Part shown: piece after piece, positions 23,998 through 32,362 of the stretch
Layout of the letters: every line of letters begins with the position of its first letter
How positions within the stretch are numbered: the stretch's first letter is position 1
Assembly (NCBI GenBank): GCA_016209895.1
Contig: JACQVH010000076.1
Location: forward strand, 1 to 40,409
Length of the DNA: 40,409 nt
Reading direction: 5' to 3'
Source: Candidatus Hydrogenedentota bacterium
Lineage (GTDB): Bacteria > Hydrogenedentota > Hydrogenedentia > Hydrogenedentales > SLHB01
Notes under the pieces: model-generated
The model's database searches: none
Told to the model about the DNA's origin: nothing
Seen by the model: the letters and a program-made list of their open reading frames with translations, nothing else
Translations under genes and position numbers: made by a program

Positions 23998-26900
23998 TCA
24001 GCGCCACCACTGAATTTGAAGCGGTTCCTGGTTCGCGGGTACCAGGTCGAGAGAGAATCGGAACTGGCCCGGAATCTTAGTGACCTTGACCAGCAGCGTA
24101 TTTCGTCCCTTCTTGATGGTCACGGGCGCCGCATGCTGGTCGAGCGAATCCAGCGGCGGGTGGGTGCGACTTTCGTGCACCATGGTTCCGTTCAACCACA
24201 CTTTCATCGAGTCCTGAACCGCCAGGTGGAGGTCTACAGTCTGCCGCTTTTCACTCGTGAATTCGGCATAGGCGTAACCGGCGCCGTAATCAAAACGCGG
24301 ATAATACTCGTACACCGGCGTGAATGCCTCCTGCAGGTCCACCAAATGACTTCGCTTGGCGCAGGAGAACCATGATTGCCACGTGAGGGGCCGATACCAA
24401 CCCGGGTAAGACGCGTGAAAATCAATCTCTTTCTCCGGCGGATAGACCGCATCCAGCCCTCCGTCTCCCCAATTGGGAAACATTCCAATCACCATCCAGC
24501 GCCGTACACTCTCGCGTTCTTTGCGAAGCCATTCCATCGCGGTTTGCGGTTCCGGATGTGGTCCGGCAGAAGGTATCGAGCGACGGGAGAAGTGTTGGAC
24601 GAGATTGATAAACAAGCGGTTGGCGACGGGGTCCTTTCCCAGGTTCTCGAGAATACGGAGGTGGGTGAATACGAGTCGGCCACTGCCGTATCGCTGCACC
24701 AGGACGTCGCTACCCCACCAGCGCGTTTCGCCCATCATGTAGTGGCCGGTCGCGATGGGGGTGGTGTCAAAGGTCCCGCAGATGTCCTCGTCGCTGGTTT
24801 CGAGGAACGTCTTTGGTGGAACGACGTTGCAGTAGACTTGGCGCATGAGCCCGCGACTCGGCAGTCCTTCGAAAACGGGATGGAGCTTTAAGTAGTGGTA
24901 CATGCCCAAGAACGCGCCCACGGCGTCCTTGTTCGTGGCGCGAACCGAAGGGTCAACGAGGTCGGCGAACTCGTTCCAGTCATCGGGGGGGCTGAAAATG
25001 AGGGCGACAGCGCCGTCTCGCGCGGCGCCCAGAATCGTGCCCAATTCGGCCGCGGGATACGCCCGAATGGTATTGGCGAGCGGCGGGACGACGTGGACCG
25101 GCGCTCGAAGGCCGCCGAGTCGCACGTGGGCGGCGCAGGTCTGGCGCCAGTGTTCATTGGGGTCCAGAACATGGACTTCCACGTCGCACCGCGCCGAAGG
25201 ATCAAACACGTAGAGTTCCAGGCGGCTCTCCGCTAGTCGTTTTGTTCCTTCCATAAGGCGGACCACGAACTGATGCGTTCCCGCGGAGCCGGAGGCGGCG
25301 AGATTCCCTTTCCAGAGCTCGCGCAGGCCGGGAACCAATCGGATCGCGCGTTTCTTTTTCCACAGCACCTGCTGAGTCGGACCGACGACTTGGAGACTCA
25401 GGTCGGCCTTCCTCTCGACCAGGTCATCGTTGGCCAGCAGGACCCGCACAGGAACTTCCTGACGGGGCAAGAGATTGGTCCGATCCGCATGTAAGATCAG
25501 CCGTAACGGCGTTTGGACTTCCTTGAGCGTTTCGAAGACCGGTTTCGGAGAACGCCAACGGTCGAGCACTCCGGCGCAAAATTCATGGCCGGCGTCACAC
25601 AACTGCGTATAGCAGTATCCGGCGAGGTTGGCATTGGCCCGGAGGGCCTCCACGTGGTAGCGGGCCGCATCGCTTTGAAGATCGCGGGCGGCCGCCGTGA
25701 ATCCGGAGAAATCGCCAAAGACACGCTCCATTTCGCGTTCGGCAAAGCCTTGCTGCGCCCGATTCAGCATCTCCTGGAGAAAGCGCGCATCCTTGGCCGT
25801 CCCTCGCTGCGGGCCGTACTGCGAGACGACGGCCGGTAAGTCTTCCATGCCGCCGAAGCCGAACTCGGAGATGAATACCAGCTTGTCGGGATCGCCGCTG
25901 TGTTGATAATACAACTGGATTTCCCGGTCCACGGGCGCGCGCTGATAGATGTGCAGGTCGTCGTACACTTCGAGCACGTCGTGGTATGGCGACATCAATC
26001 GCGCGGATTCGCGGGTCGCATTTACCCCGCCGGAATCATCAATAATGAGCCGTGTCGGGTCCAGGGAGCGAGCCAGCCGGCAGAGGTCGTCTTTGATCAA
26101 TTGTGCGCCGCCGTTGACTATGTAGCCCGCGTTGCCGGACTCGTTGAGCATCCCCCAAATCACCACCGAGGGATGATTCCGGTCGCGCAGGATCATCTCG
26201 CGCACCTCCCGCTCGCAACGCTGTTTCATCCATTGCGATTTCTGAATCCAGCCGATGGGCGGCTCCTCATACAGGAGAAGTCCCAACTCGTCCGCCAGTT
26301 CCAGCGTGATCTTCGGCGCCGTCTTGATATGCAGCCGGATGAGATTAAACCCGGCCGCCTTCGCAAGTTCGAGTTCGCGCCGGGCCAGTTCGAGCGATTC
26401 CGGGGCCGCGAGGGAGCGCGCGTAGTCGGGCTGATGCAGCACCCCTTTGATGAATATGGGCCGATTATTCAGGCAAAAGCGATTATTCTTGACCGTGAAT
26501 TCGCGCATGCCGAACCGCACTCGAATACTGTCAGTAAGTTCTTCATCCCTGTGCATTTCACAGTGGAGGGTATAGAGGCACGGCTGATCGGGGCACCAGC
26601 ACTCAAACTCGGGGAAGTCCAACCGCAGCTTGCCGGGAGGACCCGAAGTCTGGAACGAAGTGCCTTCAATCTGGAGACGGACGGCACCTGATTCGGAAGT
26701 AGTCACGTCAACGACGATGCATTTGTGCCGGAGGTCGGGCTGGATGAAGAAGTCGCGAACGTGCGCGAATGACTTGGCAACCAGGCGGACGCTGCCCCAG
26801 ATGCCGGCAAAGGTAAAGTAGCCGTGTTCTTTCGCGCAGGGGATTTCCTTGGGCAGAAAATCACCATAACCTTCGGGTCCGTGCGGATCAATGATACGCA

Positions 26901-27264
26901 CCGCAACAAGATTGCTTCCCGTCTTCACGGCTTTCGTGGCGTCGAACAGAAAAGGCGTGTACCCACCTTCATGAGCGCCGAGGCGATGGCCGTTCAGCCA
27001 GACCTCGGCGTAGTAATCCGCCGCTTCGAATTCCAGGGAGATATAACGTTCCGACCAATCGCCGGGGAGTTCGAAATCCTTGAAATACCAGCCAACGCCA
27101 TCGTAATCGGGCACCCACAAGTCCCAAACGCTGGGGACTCTGACGGCAATCGAGTCGGGGAGGCTAACACCGGTAAACCAATGTTTCTGCTTGCCTTCGT
27201 CCTGCGGATCGAGGACGAGCCTCCAGTCCCCATCCAGCGAGTATTCCCACCGCTCTGCGATCAT
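23998..27264 (-). CDS. Glycoside hydrolase family 2 enzyme with extra C-terminal domains
   Basis: The frame opens further upstream, but homology begins at the ATG at 27264 (MIAERWEYSLDGDWRLVLDP), giving 1088 residues without a signal peptide. The GH2 order is visible: jelly-roll sugar-binding domain (YAEVWLNGHRLGAHEGGYTP), Ig-like domain, then the TIM barrel with FIKGVLHQPDYA. The general acid/base is E375 in WGMLNESGN and the nucleophile E467 in FISEFGFGG. Past residue 650 come further beta domains, a Rossmann-like region (IRAYPAAELGTILGAARDGA) and a C-terminal beta-sandwich (DSMKVWLNGTMVHE, KGRNTLLVKVTKIPG). Family members cleave beta-glucuronides, galactosides or mannosides; which one is not clear. 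The large size is unusual for classical GH2. Confidence 0.88.
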   Translation of the reverse strand: MIAERWEYSLDGDWRLVLDPQDEGKQKHWFTGVSLPDSIAVRVPSVWDLWVPDYDGVGWYFKDFELPGDWSERYISLEFEAADYYAEVWLNGHRLGAHEGGYTPFLFDATKAVKTGSNLVAVRIIDPHGPEGYGDFLPKEIPCAKEHGYFTFAGIWGSVRLVAKSFAHVRDFFIQPDLRHKCIVVDVTTSESGAVRLQIEGTSFQTSGPPGKLRLDFPEFECWCPDQPCLYTLHCEMHRDEELTDSIRVRFGMREFTVKNNRFCLNNRPIFIKGVLHQPDYARSLAAPESLELARRELELAKAAGFNLIRLHIKTAPKITLELADELGLLLYEEPPIGWIQKSQWMKQRCEREVREMILRDRNHPSVVIWGMLNESGNAGYIVNGGAQLIKDDLCRLARSLDPTRLIIDDSGGVNATRESARLMSPYHDVLEVYDDLHIYQRAPVDREIQLYYQHSGDPDKLVFISEFGFGGMEDLPAVVSQYGPQRGTAKDARFLQEMLNRAQQGFAEREMERVFGDFSGFTAAARDLQSDAARYHVEALRANANLAGYCYTQLCDAGHEFCAGVLDRWRSPKPVFETLKEVQTPLRLILHADRTNLLPRQEVPVRVLLANDDLVERKADLSLQVVGPTQQVLWKKKRAIRLVPGLRELWKGNLAASGSAGTHQFVVRLMEGTKRLAESRLELYVFDPSARCDVEVHVLDPNEHWRQTCAAHVRLGGLRAPVHVVPPLANTIRAYPAAELGTILGAARDGAVALIFSPPDDWNEFADLVDPSVRATNKDAVGAFLGMYHYLKLHPVFEGLPSRGLMRQVYCNVVPPKTFLETSDEDICGTFDTTPIATGHYMMGETRWWGSDVLVQRYGSGRLVFTHLRILENLGKDPVANRLFINLVQHFSRRSIPSAGPHPEPQTAMEWLRKERESVRRWMVIGMFPNWGDGGLDAVYPPEKEIDFHASYPGWYRPLTWQSWFSCAKRSHLVDLQEAFTPVYEYYPRFDYGAGYAYAEFTSEKRQTVDLHLAVQDSMKVWLNGTMVHESRTHPPLDSLDQHAAPVTIKKGRNTLLVKVTKIPGQFRFSLDLVPANQEPLQIQWWR

Positions 27265-27653
27265 GCTCCGCGTTCCCTGATTGGAGAAGGGATGGTACCT
27301 TCGGCAGGAGTTTGGTTCAACTGTTTCTCCGGCGCGCAAGTTCAACGTACGTGCCGTTTGGCTCTTTGGGTCTTCGTCACAACATGAGATAACGTGAAGA
27401 TTTCCCCGTTGAGGCATTCGTCGCGCACCGTACTGTTCTAATTTTCCCCGAAGGCGTTTTTCCAAGGTTATGCCGGTTCCTCGTCGCATCCGCGCTTGCA
27501 AAGGCCCGGCAATTGGAGGACAATACCCGGTAACAAGACGCTGAACAGAGTGGGCCCGAGTGCCGTCTCCGTCGGATCGGTGCCCGTGATTTGTTGAACG
27601 CCGGTCACGGTGAGTTGATCGCCCGTTACGCTGGTACAGAAAGGCCGACCCCT
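27265..27653. other. Gap of 389 bp between GH2 and DUF1080 genes holding gene remnants
   Basis: No intact gene is seen. On the plus strand it holds a fragment of an MNT gene (27331-27376, listed separately). On the minus strand an open stretch ending at a TAA (27468-27470) reads SVTGDQLTVTGVQQITGTDP and continues through LFSVLLPGIVLQLPG to DEEPA, 54 residues from 27632. It has no start before running into the DUF1080 gene, so it may be the C-terminal end of a lost gene; this is weak. A 79-codon N-terminal extension of the GH2 frame also falls here, but it has no family features. Confidence 0.4.
27331..27376 (+). pseudogene. Fragment of an MNT nucleotidyltransferase gene, 44/46 identical to the copy at 28684-28729
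   Basis: The plus strand reads ARKFNVRAVWLFGSS, matching residues AREFNVRAVWLFGSS of the MNT gene at 28646. Over 46 bp only two bases differ. Beyond the fragment the frame meets a stop within about ten codons (after SQHEIT). The two copies are direct repeats that flank the DUF1080 gene, 1353 bp apart. Confidence 0.75.
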
Positions 27654-28352
27654 ATGAAAAAGCCGCTCTGCTCCACGGTTTCCTTCCTCTTGCCCCTCAT
27701 CCTCTCGAGTCCCCTCCTCGCCGGTGAAGATGACGGGTTCAAGCCCATCTTCGACGGCAAGACCCTCGAGGGCTGGAAGGCTCCGAACATGAGCTACTGG
27801 TCGGTCCAGGACGGTGCCATCACGGCGGAATCAACCGAGGCGAACCCCTGCCCGTCGAACCAGTTCCTTGTCTGGCAGGGCGGCGACGTCGCCGACTTCG
27901 AGCTGAAGGCCAAGTTCCGGCTTGCCGAGAACGGGGGGAACTCGGGTATCCAGTTCCGCAGCAAGATCGATCAGGACGGTACGGGCATCGGTTACCAGGC
28001 CGATATCCTCCCCGGCGGCCCTTGGTGCGGCGCCCTTGCCGACGAATACACCGGTCGCGAACCGCTGATGGTCCCCAACGGCCACAAGACGGTGGTCGAC
28101 TCCGACGGCAAACGCACGTGCACCCGGATCGGAGAACCCGTCAGCCTGAGGAAGCCGGGCGAGTGGAACGACTACCACATCATCGCCCGCGACCACCACA
28201 TGATCCTCAAAGTCAATGGCCGTGTTTCCGCCGAATTCATTGACAATGATGAGAAAGAATTCGATGCGTCCGGCATCCTCGCCCTCCAACTCCGCTCCGG
28301 ACCCCCCATGAAGGTCCAGTTCAAGGAAATCCTCCTGAAGCAGCTTCCCTGA
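27654..28352 (+). CDS. Secreted DUF1080 (3-keto-disaccharide hydrolase-like) protein
   Basis: The product has 232 residues from the ATG at 27654, chosen because a signal peptide follows (MKKPLCSTVSFLLPLILSSP, cleavage near LAGEDD). The mature part is one beta-sandwich domain: FKPIFDGKTLEGWKAPNMSY, DFELKAKFRLAENGGNSGIQ, GIGYQADILPGGPWCGALAD, GEWNDYHIIARDHHMILKVN and a closing LRSGPPMKVQFKEILLKQLP. This is the concanavalin-like fold of DUF1080, abundant in Planctomycetota and Verrucomicrobiota and linked to cleavage of 3-keto-glycosides. Codon choice is visibly C-rich compared with its neighbours, and the gene lies between two copies of an MNT gene fragment, so it may have been inserted. Confidence 0.85.
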   Translation: MKKPLCSTVSFLLPLILSSPLLAGEDDGFKPIFDGKTLEGWKAPNMSYWSVQDGAITAESTEANPCPSNQFLVWQGGDVADFELKAKFRLAENGGNSGIQFRSKIDQDGTGIGYQADILPGGPWCGALADEYTGREPLMVPNGHKTVVDSDGKRTCTRIGEPVSLRKPGEWNDYHIIARDHHMILKVNGRVSAEFIDNDEKEFDASGILALQLRSGPPMKVQFKEILLKQLP

Positions 28353-28547
28353 CGAGTCAACTCGATCCACATCCGGTAAGACCGCACCACCATCGCGTGA
28401 AGCGACGCGACGGATACCGCAGCCCCATTCGTGAAAGGCGGACCAACCCGCGAACTGTTGTAATTCCGACATTTGCATGTGCACGGCCACGGTCACCAGC
28501 TAGACGCGACCCGACTACGCGAATTGGCCACAACCGCACCCGGTACC

Positions 28548-28565
28548 TGCCGTAATTTCACGGCA
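28548..28565 (+). terminator. Hairpin downstream of the DUF1080 gene
   Basis: TGCCGT (28548-28553) pairs with ACGGCA (28560-28565) around the loop AATTTC, followed by ATTTG. It is short and lacks a real T-run, but lies between the DUF1080 gene and the MNT gene. The rest of the 293-bp gap (28353-28645) shows no gene; CTCATG and CATGAG form a 6-bp inverted repeat at 28592-28616, upstream of the MNT gene. Confidence 0.3.
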
Positions 28566-28645
28566 ATTTGGGCGTCGCCTCTCATTGAACTCTCATGACC
28601 CATTCCTTACCATGAGATGAAAGATGTGATCTTGGACGATTGATT

Positions 28646-28918
28646 ATGCTTTCCGCAGAAATCCGCAGAGTAATTACCGACACGGCGCGCGAGTTCAACG
28701 TACGTGCCGTTTGGCTCTTTGGATCTTCGCTGCAGGAGGAATCCGAATCCCGGGACATCGATCTTGCGGTAGAAGGTCTGGACCCGAAGGATTTCTTTCG
28801 TTTCTACGGCGAACTTTTCTTCACGTTGCCAAAGCCCGTTGACTTGGTTGATTTGTCGCAAAACCCATCTATTGCCCCCATCATCCGCGAAACCGGGGTA
28901 CGAATCTATGAACGGTGA
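28646..28918 (+). CDS. MNT-type minimal nucleotidyltransferase (MNT-HEPN antitoxin family)
   Basis: The product has 90 residues. It carries the nucleotidyltransferase signature VWLFGSSLQEESESRDIDLA: Gly-Ser, then the Asp-x-Asp metal site in DIDLAVEG. In MNT-HEPN pairs this protein AMPylates or otherwise blocks the HEPN ribonuclease. The usual partner should overlap its 3' end, and an ATG does overlap the stop (28908), but the following frame is only 35 codons. An earlier TTG at 28640 would add two residues; I use the ATG at 28646. It faces the five-gene minus-strand operon and sits at the left border of the AT-richer island. Confidence 0.85.
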   Translation: MLSAEIRRVITDTAREFNVRAVWLFGSSLQEESESRDIDLAVEGLDPKDFFRFYGELFFTLPKPVDLVDLSQNPSIAPIIRETGVRIYER

Positions 28919-29015
28919 TCAACAGTTTCTACGAGCGGAATGCACAAAGGTCGATACACGATTGCCAGTGATGGCTAATCCGGCAGCGAACGTATGCCCC
29001 AAACAAGATATATGA
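28908..29015 (+). pseudogene. Probable remnant of the HEPN toxin partner
   Basis: An ATG that overlaps the end of the MNT gene by 11 nt opens a 35-codon frame starting MNGDQQFLRAECTKVDTRLP and ending PKQDI. HEPN genes normally start in exactly this overlapping position and run to 110-140 codons. No RxxxxH nuclease motif is present, so the toxin appears to be lost. The call rests on position more than on sequence. Confidence 0.4.
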
Positions 29016-29062
29016 AAACACAATGGCGTGCCGTGTTCGTCTCGCTTCCTCGCGGCCGTCAG

Positions 29063-29689
29063 CTATTGTCTAGTAACAAAATCCCGGATAGCCCTAAACT
29101 CCTTCTCTTCGTAGAAGAGACTTCCGGTGGTCCCGATCTTGTGGAAGTACTTGGCTTCCTTCTTTTTGGTATACGGAATCGCCGTTCTGCTAGTTCGGAA
29201 CAAGCAAAGCTGTGCTATTCGTACGCCGGGATAGAGGCAGAGTGGCCCTTTCCCCATGTTCTGAAGTTCAAAAGTGAGCATTCCTTCAAAGCCCGGGTCA
29301 ACAAAACCTGCCGTGGAATGAACTTGCAGACCCAGCCTTCCCCACGAACTTCGCCCTTCCAAACGTCCAGCCAAGTCAGTGGGAACTCTCAAGTATTCCA
29401 GGGTTGCAGCGAGTATGAACTCTCCGGGATGTAAGATGAGGGGCTGCATAGGTTCTAGGTGAACTTTGGTTGTGTAATCCTCAACTATAGACTTGAGGTC
29501 TTCCTCTTTTTGGGTTGGGTCAAGGTGCGTGTGCTTGGTGATGTTGAATCCCTCGAATTCGAAGCCCAATCTTATATCCACGGACGTTGCGCCAATTTGC
29601 CTAACCGGATCCAGCAAAGGTGTTATCACAAGGTCGCCCTCGACCAAGCGCCTAATGATTTCCCGCTCGTTAAGAACGGCGTTCGCCAT
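29063..29689 (-). CDS. dCTP deaminase (Dcd/DUT family), last gene of the candidate defence operon
   Basis: The product has 208 residues, close to the usual length of about 190. Core motifs are R113-S114-S115 in GRLEGRSSWGRLGLQVHSTA with R118 and H124, then AGFVDPGFEGMLTFELQN, where E141 is the expected catalytic Glu of the deaminase. The start of the fold is also recognisable (REIIRRLVEGDLVITPLLDP). The enzyme converts dCTP to dUTP (some members go to dUMP). Beyond housekeeping, related deaminases deplete dCTP on phage infection. It starts 6 nt after the metallopeptidase gene in a tight operon with signalling-type ATPase genes, which argues for a specialised role rather than pyrimidine housekeeping. 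That role is inferred. Confidence 0.88.
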   Translation of the reverse strand: MANAVLNEREIIRRLVEGDLVITPLLDPVRQIGATSVDIRLGFEFEGFNITKHTHLDPTQKEEDLKSIVEDYTTKVHLEPMQPLILHPGEFILAATLEYLRVPTDLAGRLEGRSSWGRLGLQVHSTAGFVDPGFEGMLTFELQNMGKGPLCLYPGVRIAQLCLFRTSRTAIPYTKKKEAKYFHKIGTTGSLFYEEKEFRAIRDFVTRQ

Positions 29690-29695
29690 TTTCCC

Positions 29696-31168
29696 TCAAT
29701 CCACGCTGTTGACTAGCGCCGGTAGAAGCAGCGAGCCGAGATAAGCTGTTTCAATCGAATTGCGCAAGAGATTGTCAAGGTTACAAAGACTTGTGTTCAA
29801 CATCCGTTCATTTTCATCATCAAGGGAGTCGATCTTTTCGACTACTCTTGCGTAGATGTGCTCGCACTTGTACAGCCAGCCAGCGTTTACAATTTCTGCG
29901 ATTTTGCAAGGGCTCTCCGAAATCCGCTTTCCAACGTTGTGCAACTTGGTCAAGATCTCATCGGGATTTTCGGGATCGCCCCCTTCTAGCCCTCTGTCCA
30001 TAAAGTCCAAATCTGCCAGTGCATCGGTCTTCTCTGTTCCAATAGTTTCGACGAGGCTGCAAGACCCGATTGGGACACCGTCCTGAAGACGCCTGCTCAG
30101 ACAAGAAAAACGCTTCTTGTCGAAGGGCGGTAACCTAATCTCCGCTGGAAGCAATTCAGAAATTTTTTCTTCGAGACGAATGCGCAACTCATGAGTATCT
30201 ATTGGAAGAGCATTCAAATCTTGAAGCGGTGGATTGTAATGTATTCTCTGTATGCTTCGGCGGGAATGCATCATTTGGACAAAGAATCCACCCACATCTT
30301 GCCATTTTCCAAACAGTGGCAACTCAAACCGGGATTCAATATCTTGCAGTTCAAGACTTCTCGACATCAGGTGGATTCTCAACGCAGGGGGAGGATGTGA
30401 TTCAGAGGCTTCTTCCAACAGCCCCTCGCTGCTGACTACTAACATAAAGTCGATAAACGCCGCCAGGTAGGCCGGACCCAACAAATAAAGGGAAACAAAA
30501 TCACAGAAAATCTCCTGGAGCCAAGAATTAAGAATGTCAATGCCTGCCGCGTTCCCGGCGGTAATAACTTGAATCTCGTCGCCCGAAAGGGGACAAAACG
30601 CAGGCTCGTAGATCGCATGACCCATTTCATGCACTAAGGTTGCCCACTGCAGCGGGTTCTCAACCTCGACCTTCGGGAGGAAGAGCGTGGGCGTCCGTTT
30701 GGTGTGATTCGCTTGTGTTCCTGCACGCGCAGCGAGATAGCTCTCTAAATCGGTTTCCTCAAACATGAACGTGTCGGAAAGTACAACGCTGAGATTCTCT
30801 GTCGGGGTCATGCCTTGTGGCAGTGGCTCAAAAAGTGCCTTCACAAACACCGCCGTTTCTGGACAAGTCCATTGACCTCTGACGTATGAGAGGTGAAGAT
30901 GAAGTTCGTCTACAGACCGAAAACAGCGGCTGAGATGATTGAGTATGGACTTATGAGTGGCACGCGACAAATCTGTCTCGAACGGACCGAGGAATTTTGC
31001 GAAAGTAAGGAGGTCCCTCTTAACCAAGCTCAAGTGATGCCTGAAAGTCCGAATAACGTCCCGCTCAGATTTCCGCACGAGCGGAAGTGACGAGCCCAAG
31101 AAACGATCTAAACGCAGGATTTTTTCAAGAATCTGGACGCAGCTGAACCGAAGGATCAGACTATCCAT
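29696..31168 (-). CDS. Putative zinc metallopeptidase with HEMGH motif, unknown family
   Basis: The product has 490 residues and no signal peptide. H180-E-M-G-H184 (WATLVHEMGHAIYEPAF) is a HExxH zinc site. About 35 residues on, QEIFCDFVSLYLLGPAYLAA places a candidate third ligand at E219 and an Asp at 223, as in gluzincins. SHPPPALRI at 257-265 resembles the stretch following the active site in several such peptidases. The N-terminal 150 residues and the C-terminal 200 are mostly helical and may be a sensor or substrate-binding part. The ATG overlaps the previous gene by 8 nt. A cytoplasmic protease in such an operon could be an effector or an activator by cleavage, which is inference. Confidence 0.75.
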   Translation of the reverse strand: MDSLILRFSCVQILEKILRLDRFLGSSLPLVRKSERDVIRTFRHHLSLVKRDLLTFAKFLGPFETDLSRATHKSILNHLSRCFRSVDELHLHLSYVRGQWTCPETAVFVKALFEPLPQGMTPTENLSVVLSDTFMFEETDLESYLAARAGTQANHTKRTPTLFLPKVEVENPLQWATLVHEMGHAIYEPAFCPLSGDEIQVITAGNAAGIDILNSWLQEIFCDFVSLYLLGPAYLAAFIDFMLVVSSEGLLEEASESHPPPALRIHLMSRSLELQDIESRFELPLFGKWQDVGGFFVQMMHSRRSIQRIHYNPPLQDLNALPIDTHELRIRLEEKISELLPAEIRLPPFDKKRFSCLSRRLQDGVPIGSCSLVETIGTEKTDALADLDFMDRGLEGGDPENPDEILTKLHNVGKRISESPCKIAEIVNAGWLYKCEHIYARVVEKIDSLDDENERMLNTSLCNLDNLLRNSIETAYLGSLLLPALVNSVD

Positions 31169-31631
31169 ATGCTTTTAGGCTTCTCCGCTGCTTTAGCTGG
31201 CGCAGGTTTGCCACATCTTCTTCTTGGAATGGCATGGAAAGGGAAAAAAGAAGATCCTGAACCTGCGCAATCTTTTCGGTAAGCGGGTGCTGATCGGTAC
31301 CTTCGATTATTGACTGAAGAATCGTCCTAATCTCGAAGAGCACCTTCTGCAAGTCAGATAGATCCACACCTTTTGTACGCAGGTACTCCTTACTTTCATC
31401 ACCATAGAGCACCGATGCTATAGCGTTCCTCATGAACGGCGAGCGACCGCCATACTCAACCCACTTCTCCATTGCTTTACCGATCGCGTCGCAGAACTTT
31501 ACGCCTTGTATTAATAGTGAGAGCTCTCTCTTCCCTTGAAGATACATGTCCAACGCAATATTGGCCTCATCAGCCAGCATTGTGAGTTCTCGTAGTTCCC
31601 AGGAATAGGCAGAATCTCTAGGTTCCCTCAT
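31161..31631 (-). CDS. Small helical protein of unknown function in the candidate defence operon
   Basis: The product has 156 residues from the ATG at 31631; the GTG at 31634 is an equal alternative. It is predicted helical from its composition (for example LTMLADEANIALDMYLQGKR, LSDLQKVLFEIRTILQSII), without signal peptide, membrane helix, Cys motif or known catalytic residues. It begins five bases after the stop of the STAS-like gene and overlaps the metallopeptidase start by 8 nt. It could be an adaptor, or an inhibitor of the peptidase next to it. I do not recognise a family. Confidence 0.65.
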   Translation of the reverse strand: MREPRDSAYSWELRELTMLADEANIALDMYLQGKRELSLLIQGVKFCDAIGKAMEKWVEYGGRSPFMRNAIASVLYGDESKEYLRTKGVDLSDLQKVLFEIRTILQSIIEGTDQHPLTEKIAQVQDLLFSLSMPFQEEDVANLRQLKQRRSLKAYG

Positions 31632-31636
31632 CACAT

Positions 31637-32362
31637 TTAATCCTGTGCTCTCAGCATATTCAAAATGGAGACGTATTCGATCCTTGCCTCCGAATCTGCA
31701 CAGCGTCGAGGCAACCGGAATATCTGTCGCCTTTCCACAAGGATCCGGAGTGTTTCGGCTGTTTCTTCAGTTTGCCAATGAAGCTTCTCCTCTATCTCCC
31801 GGGCGGTCGCGGTCCTAACCCCATCCAGATAAGCAAGCAAAGCGAGCAATTTGTCCTCCGCTGTACCGACATATTCCAGCTTTACGGAATTATTATCCAA
31901 AGTGCCTCGAGAGAAAATACAAAATCGCCCCTTCTTGCGTATGGCATCAATCTCTTGTGGTTCTGCCGGCATCACGACGTCTCCGGGCTCCCACGCCAGC
32001 CCAGAAATCAATCGGCTTCGATCTTTAGGTCCACGACCGGAAATAGCGAGTACCACGTTTGGTGGAAGTTCTTTGCCGCATTTGTCGAGTATGTGGCCCA
32101 GGAAGGCACCTGCGAAGGCGTACTCAATCCCCATGGACTTTGAGAAGCTAACATTCCAGACAGTGTCTTGTCCCACTTTCCGGACCTGATTCAAGAGGAT
32201 TCCGCTCGCCTCAGCGCCCAGTAATTTTCCAAACAGACAACTGGTGCCCAAATTCTCGGCTACATCAAATTGGTTCAAATACGAGCTTCTCAGGACGGTG
32301 TTTTGACCGGCGCTGGAAGCCAAATCCTGATCTGCACACCCGGGATCCATTCTACGTTCCAC
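31637..32362 (-). CDS. STAS-like (DUF4325-type) protein with C-terminal winged helix
   Basis: The reading frame has up to 241 residues. Residues about 65-110 (TVWNVSFSKSMGIEYAFAGA, then FLGHILDKCG and NVVLAISGRG) resemble the STAS-like DUF4325 domain, where a Ser/Thr-containing strand-helix is the partner-switch site. Residues about 165-235 (LLALLAYLDGVRTATAREIE, ETLRILVERRQIFRLP) look like a winged helix-turn-helix. The start is uncertain: the ATG at 32362 gives a 73-nt overlap with the ATPase gene, and the true start may be nearer residue 25. Together with the ATPase it recalls anti-sigma / anti-anti-sigma switches. The domain calls rest on pattern, not on a search. Confidence 0.6.
   Translation of the reverse strand: MERRMDPGCADQDLASSAGQNTVLRSSYLNQFDVAENLGTSCLFGKLLGAEASGILLNQVRKVGQDTVWNVSFSKSMGIEYAFAGAFLGHILDKCGKELPPNVVLAISGRGPKDRSRLISGLAWEPGDVVMPAEPQEIDAIRKKGRFCIFSRGTLDNNSVKLEYVGTAEDKLLALLAYLDGVRTATAREIEEKLHWQTEETAETLRILVERRQIFRLPRRCADSEARIEYVSILNMLRAQD

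Noticed and set aside
27265..27501. N-terminal extension of the GH2 protein by 79 residues
   Set aside because: It would start at a TTG, has no signal peptide and covers a remnant of an MNT gene on the other strand.
28353..28645. Possible tRNA or small RNA in the gap before the MNT gene
   Set aside because: No cloverleaf or T-loop (GTTCGA-like) sequence; only short hairpins are visible.
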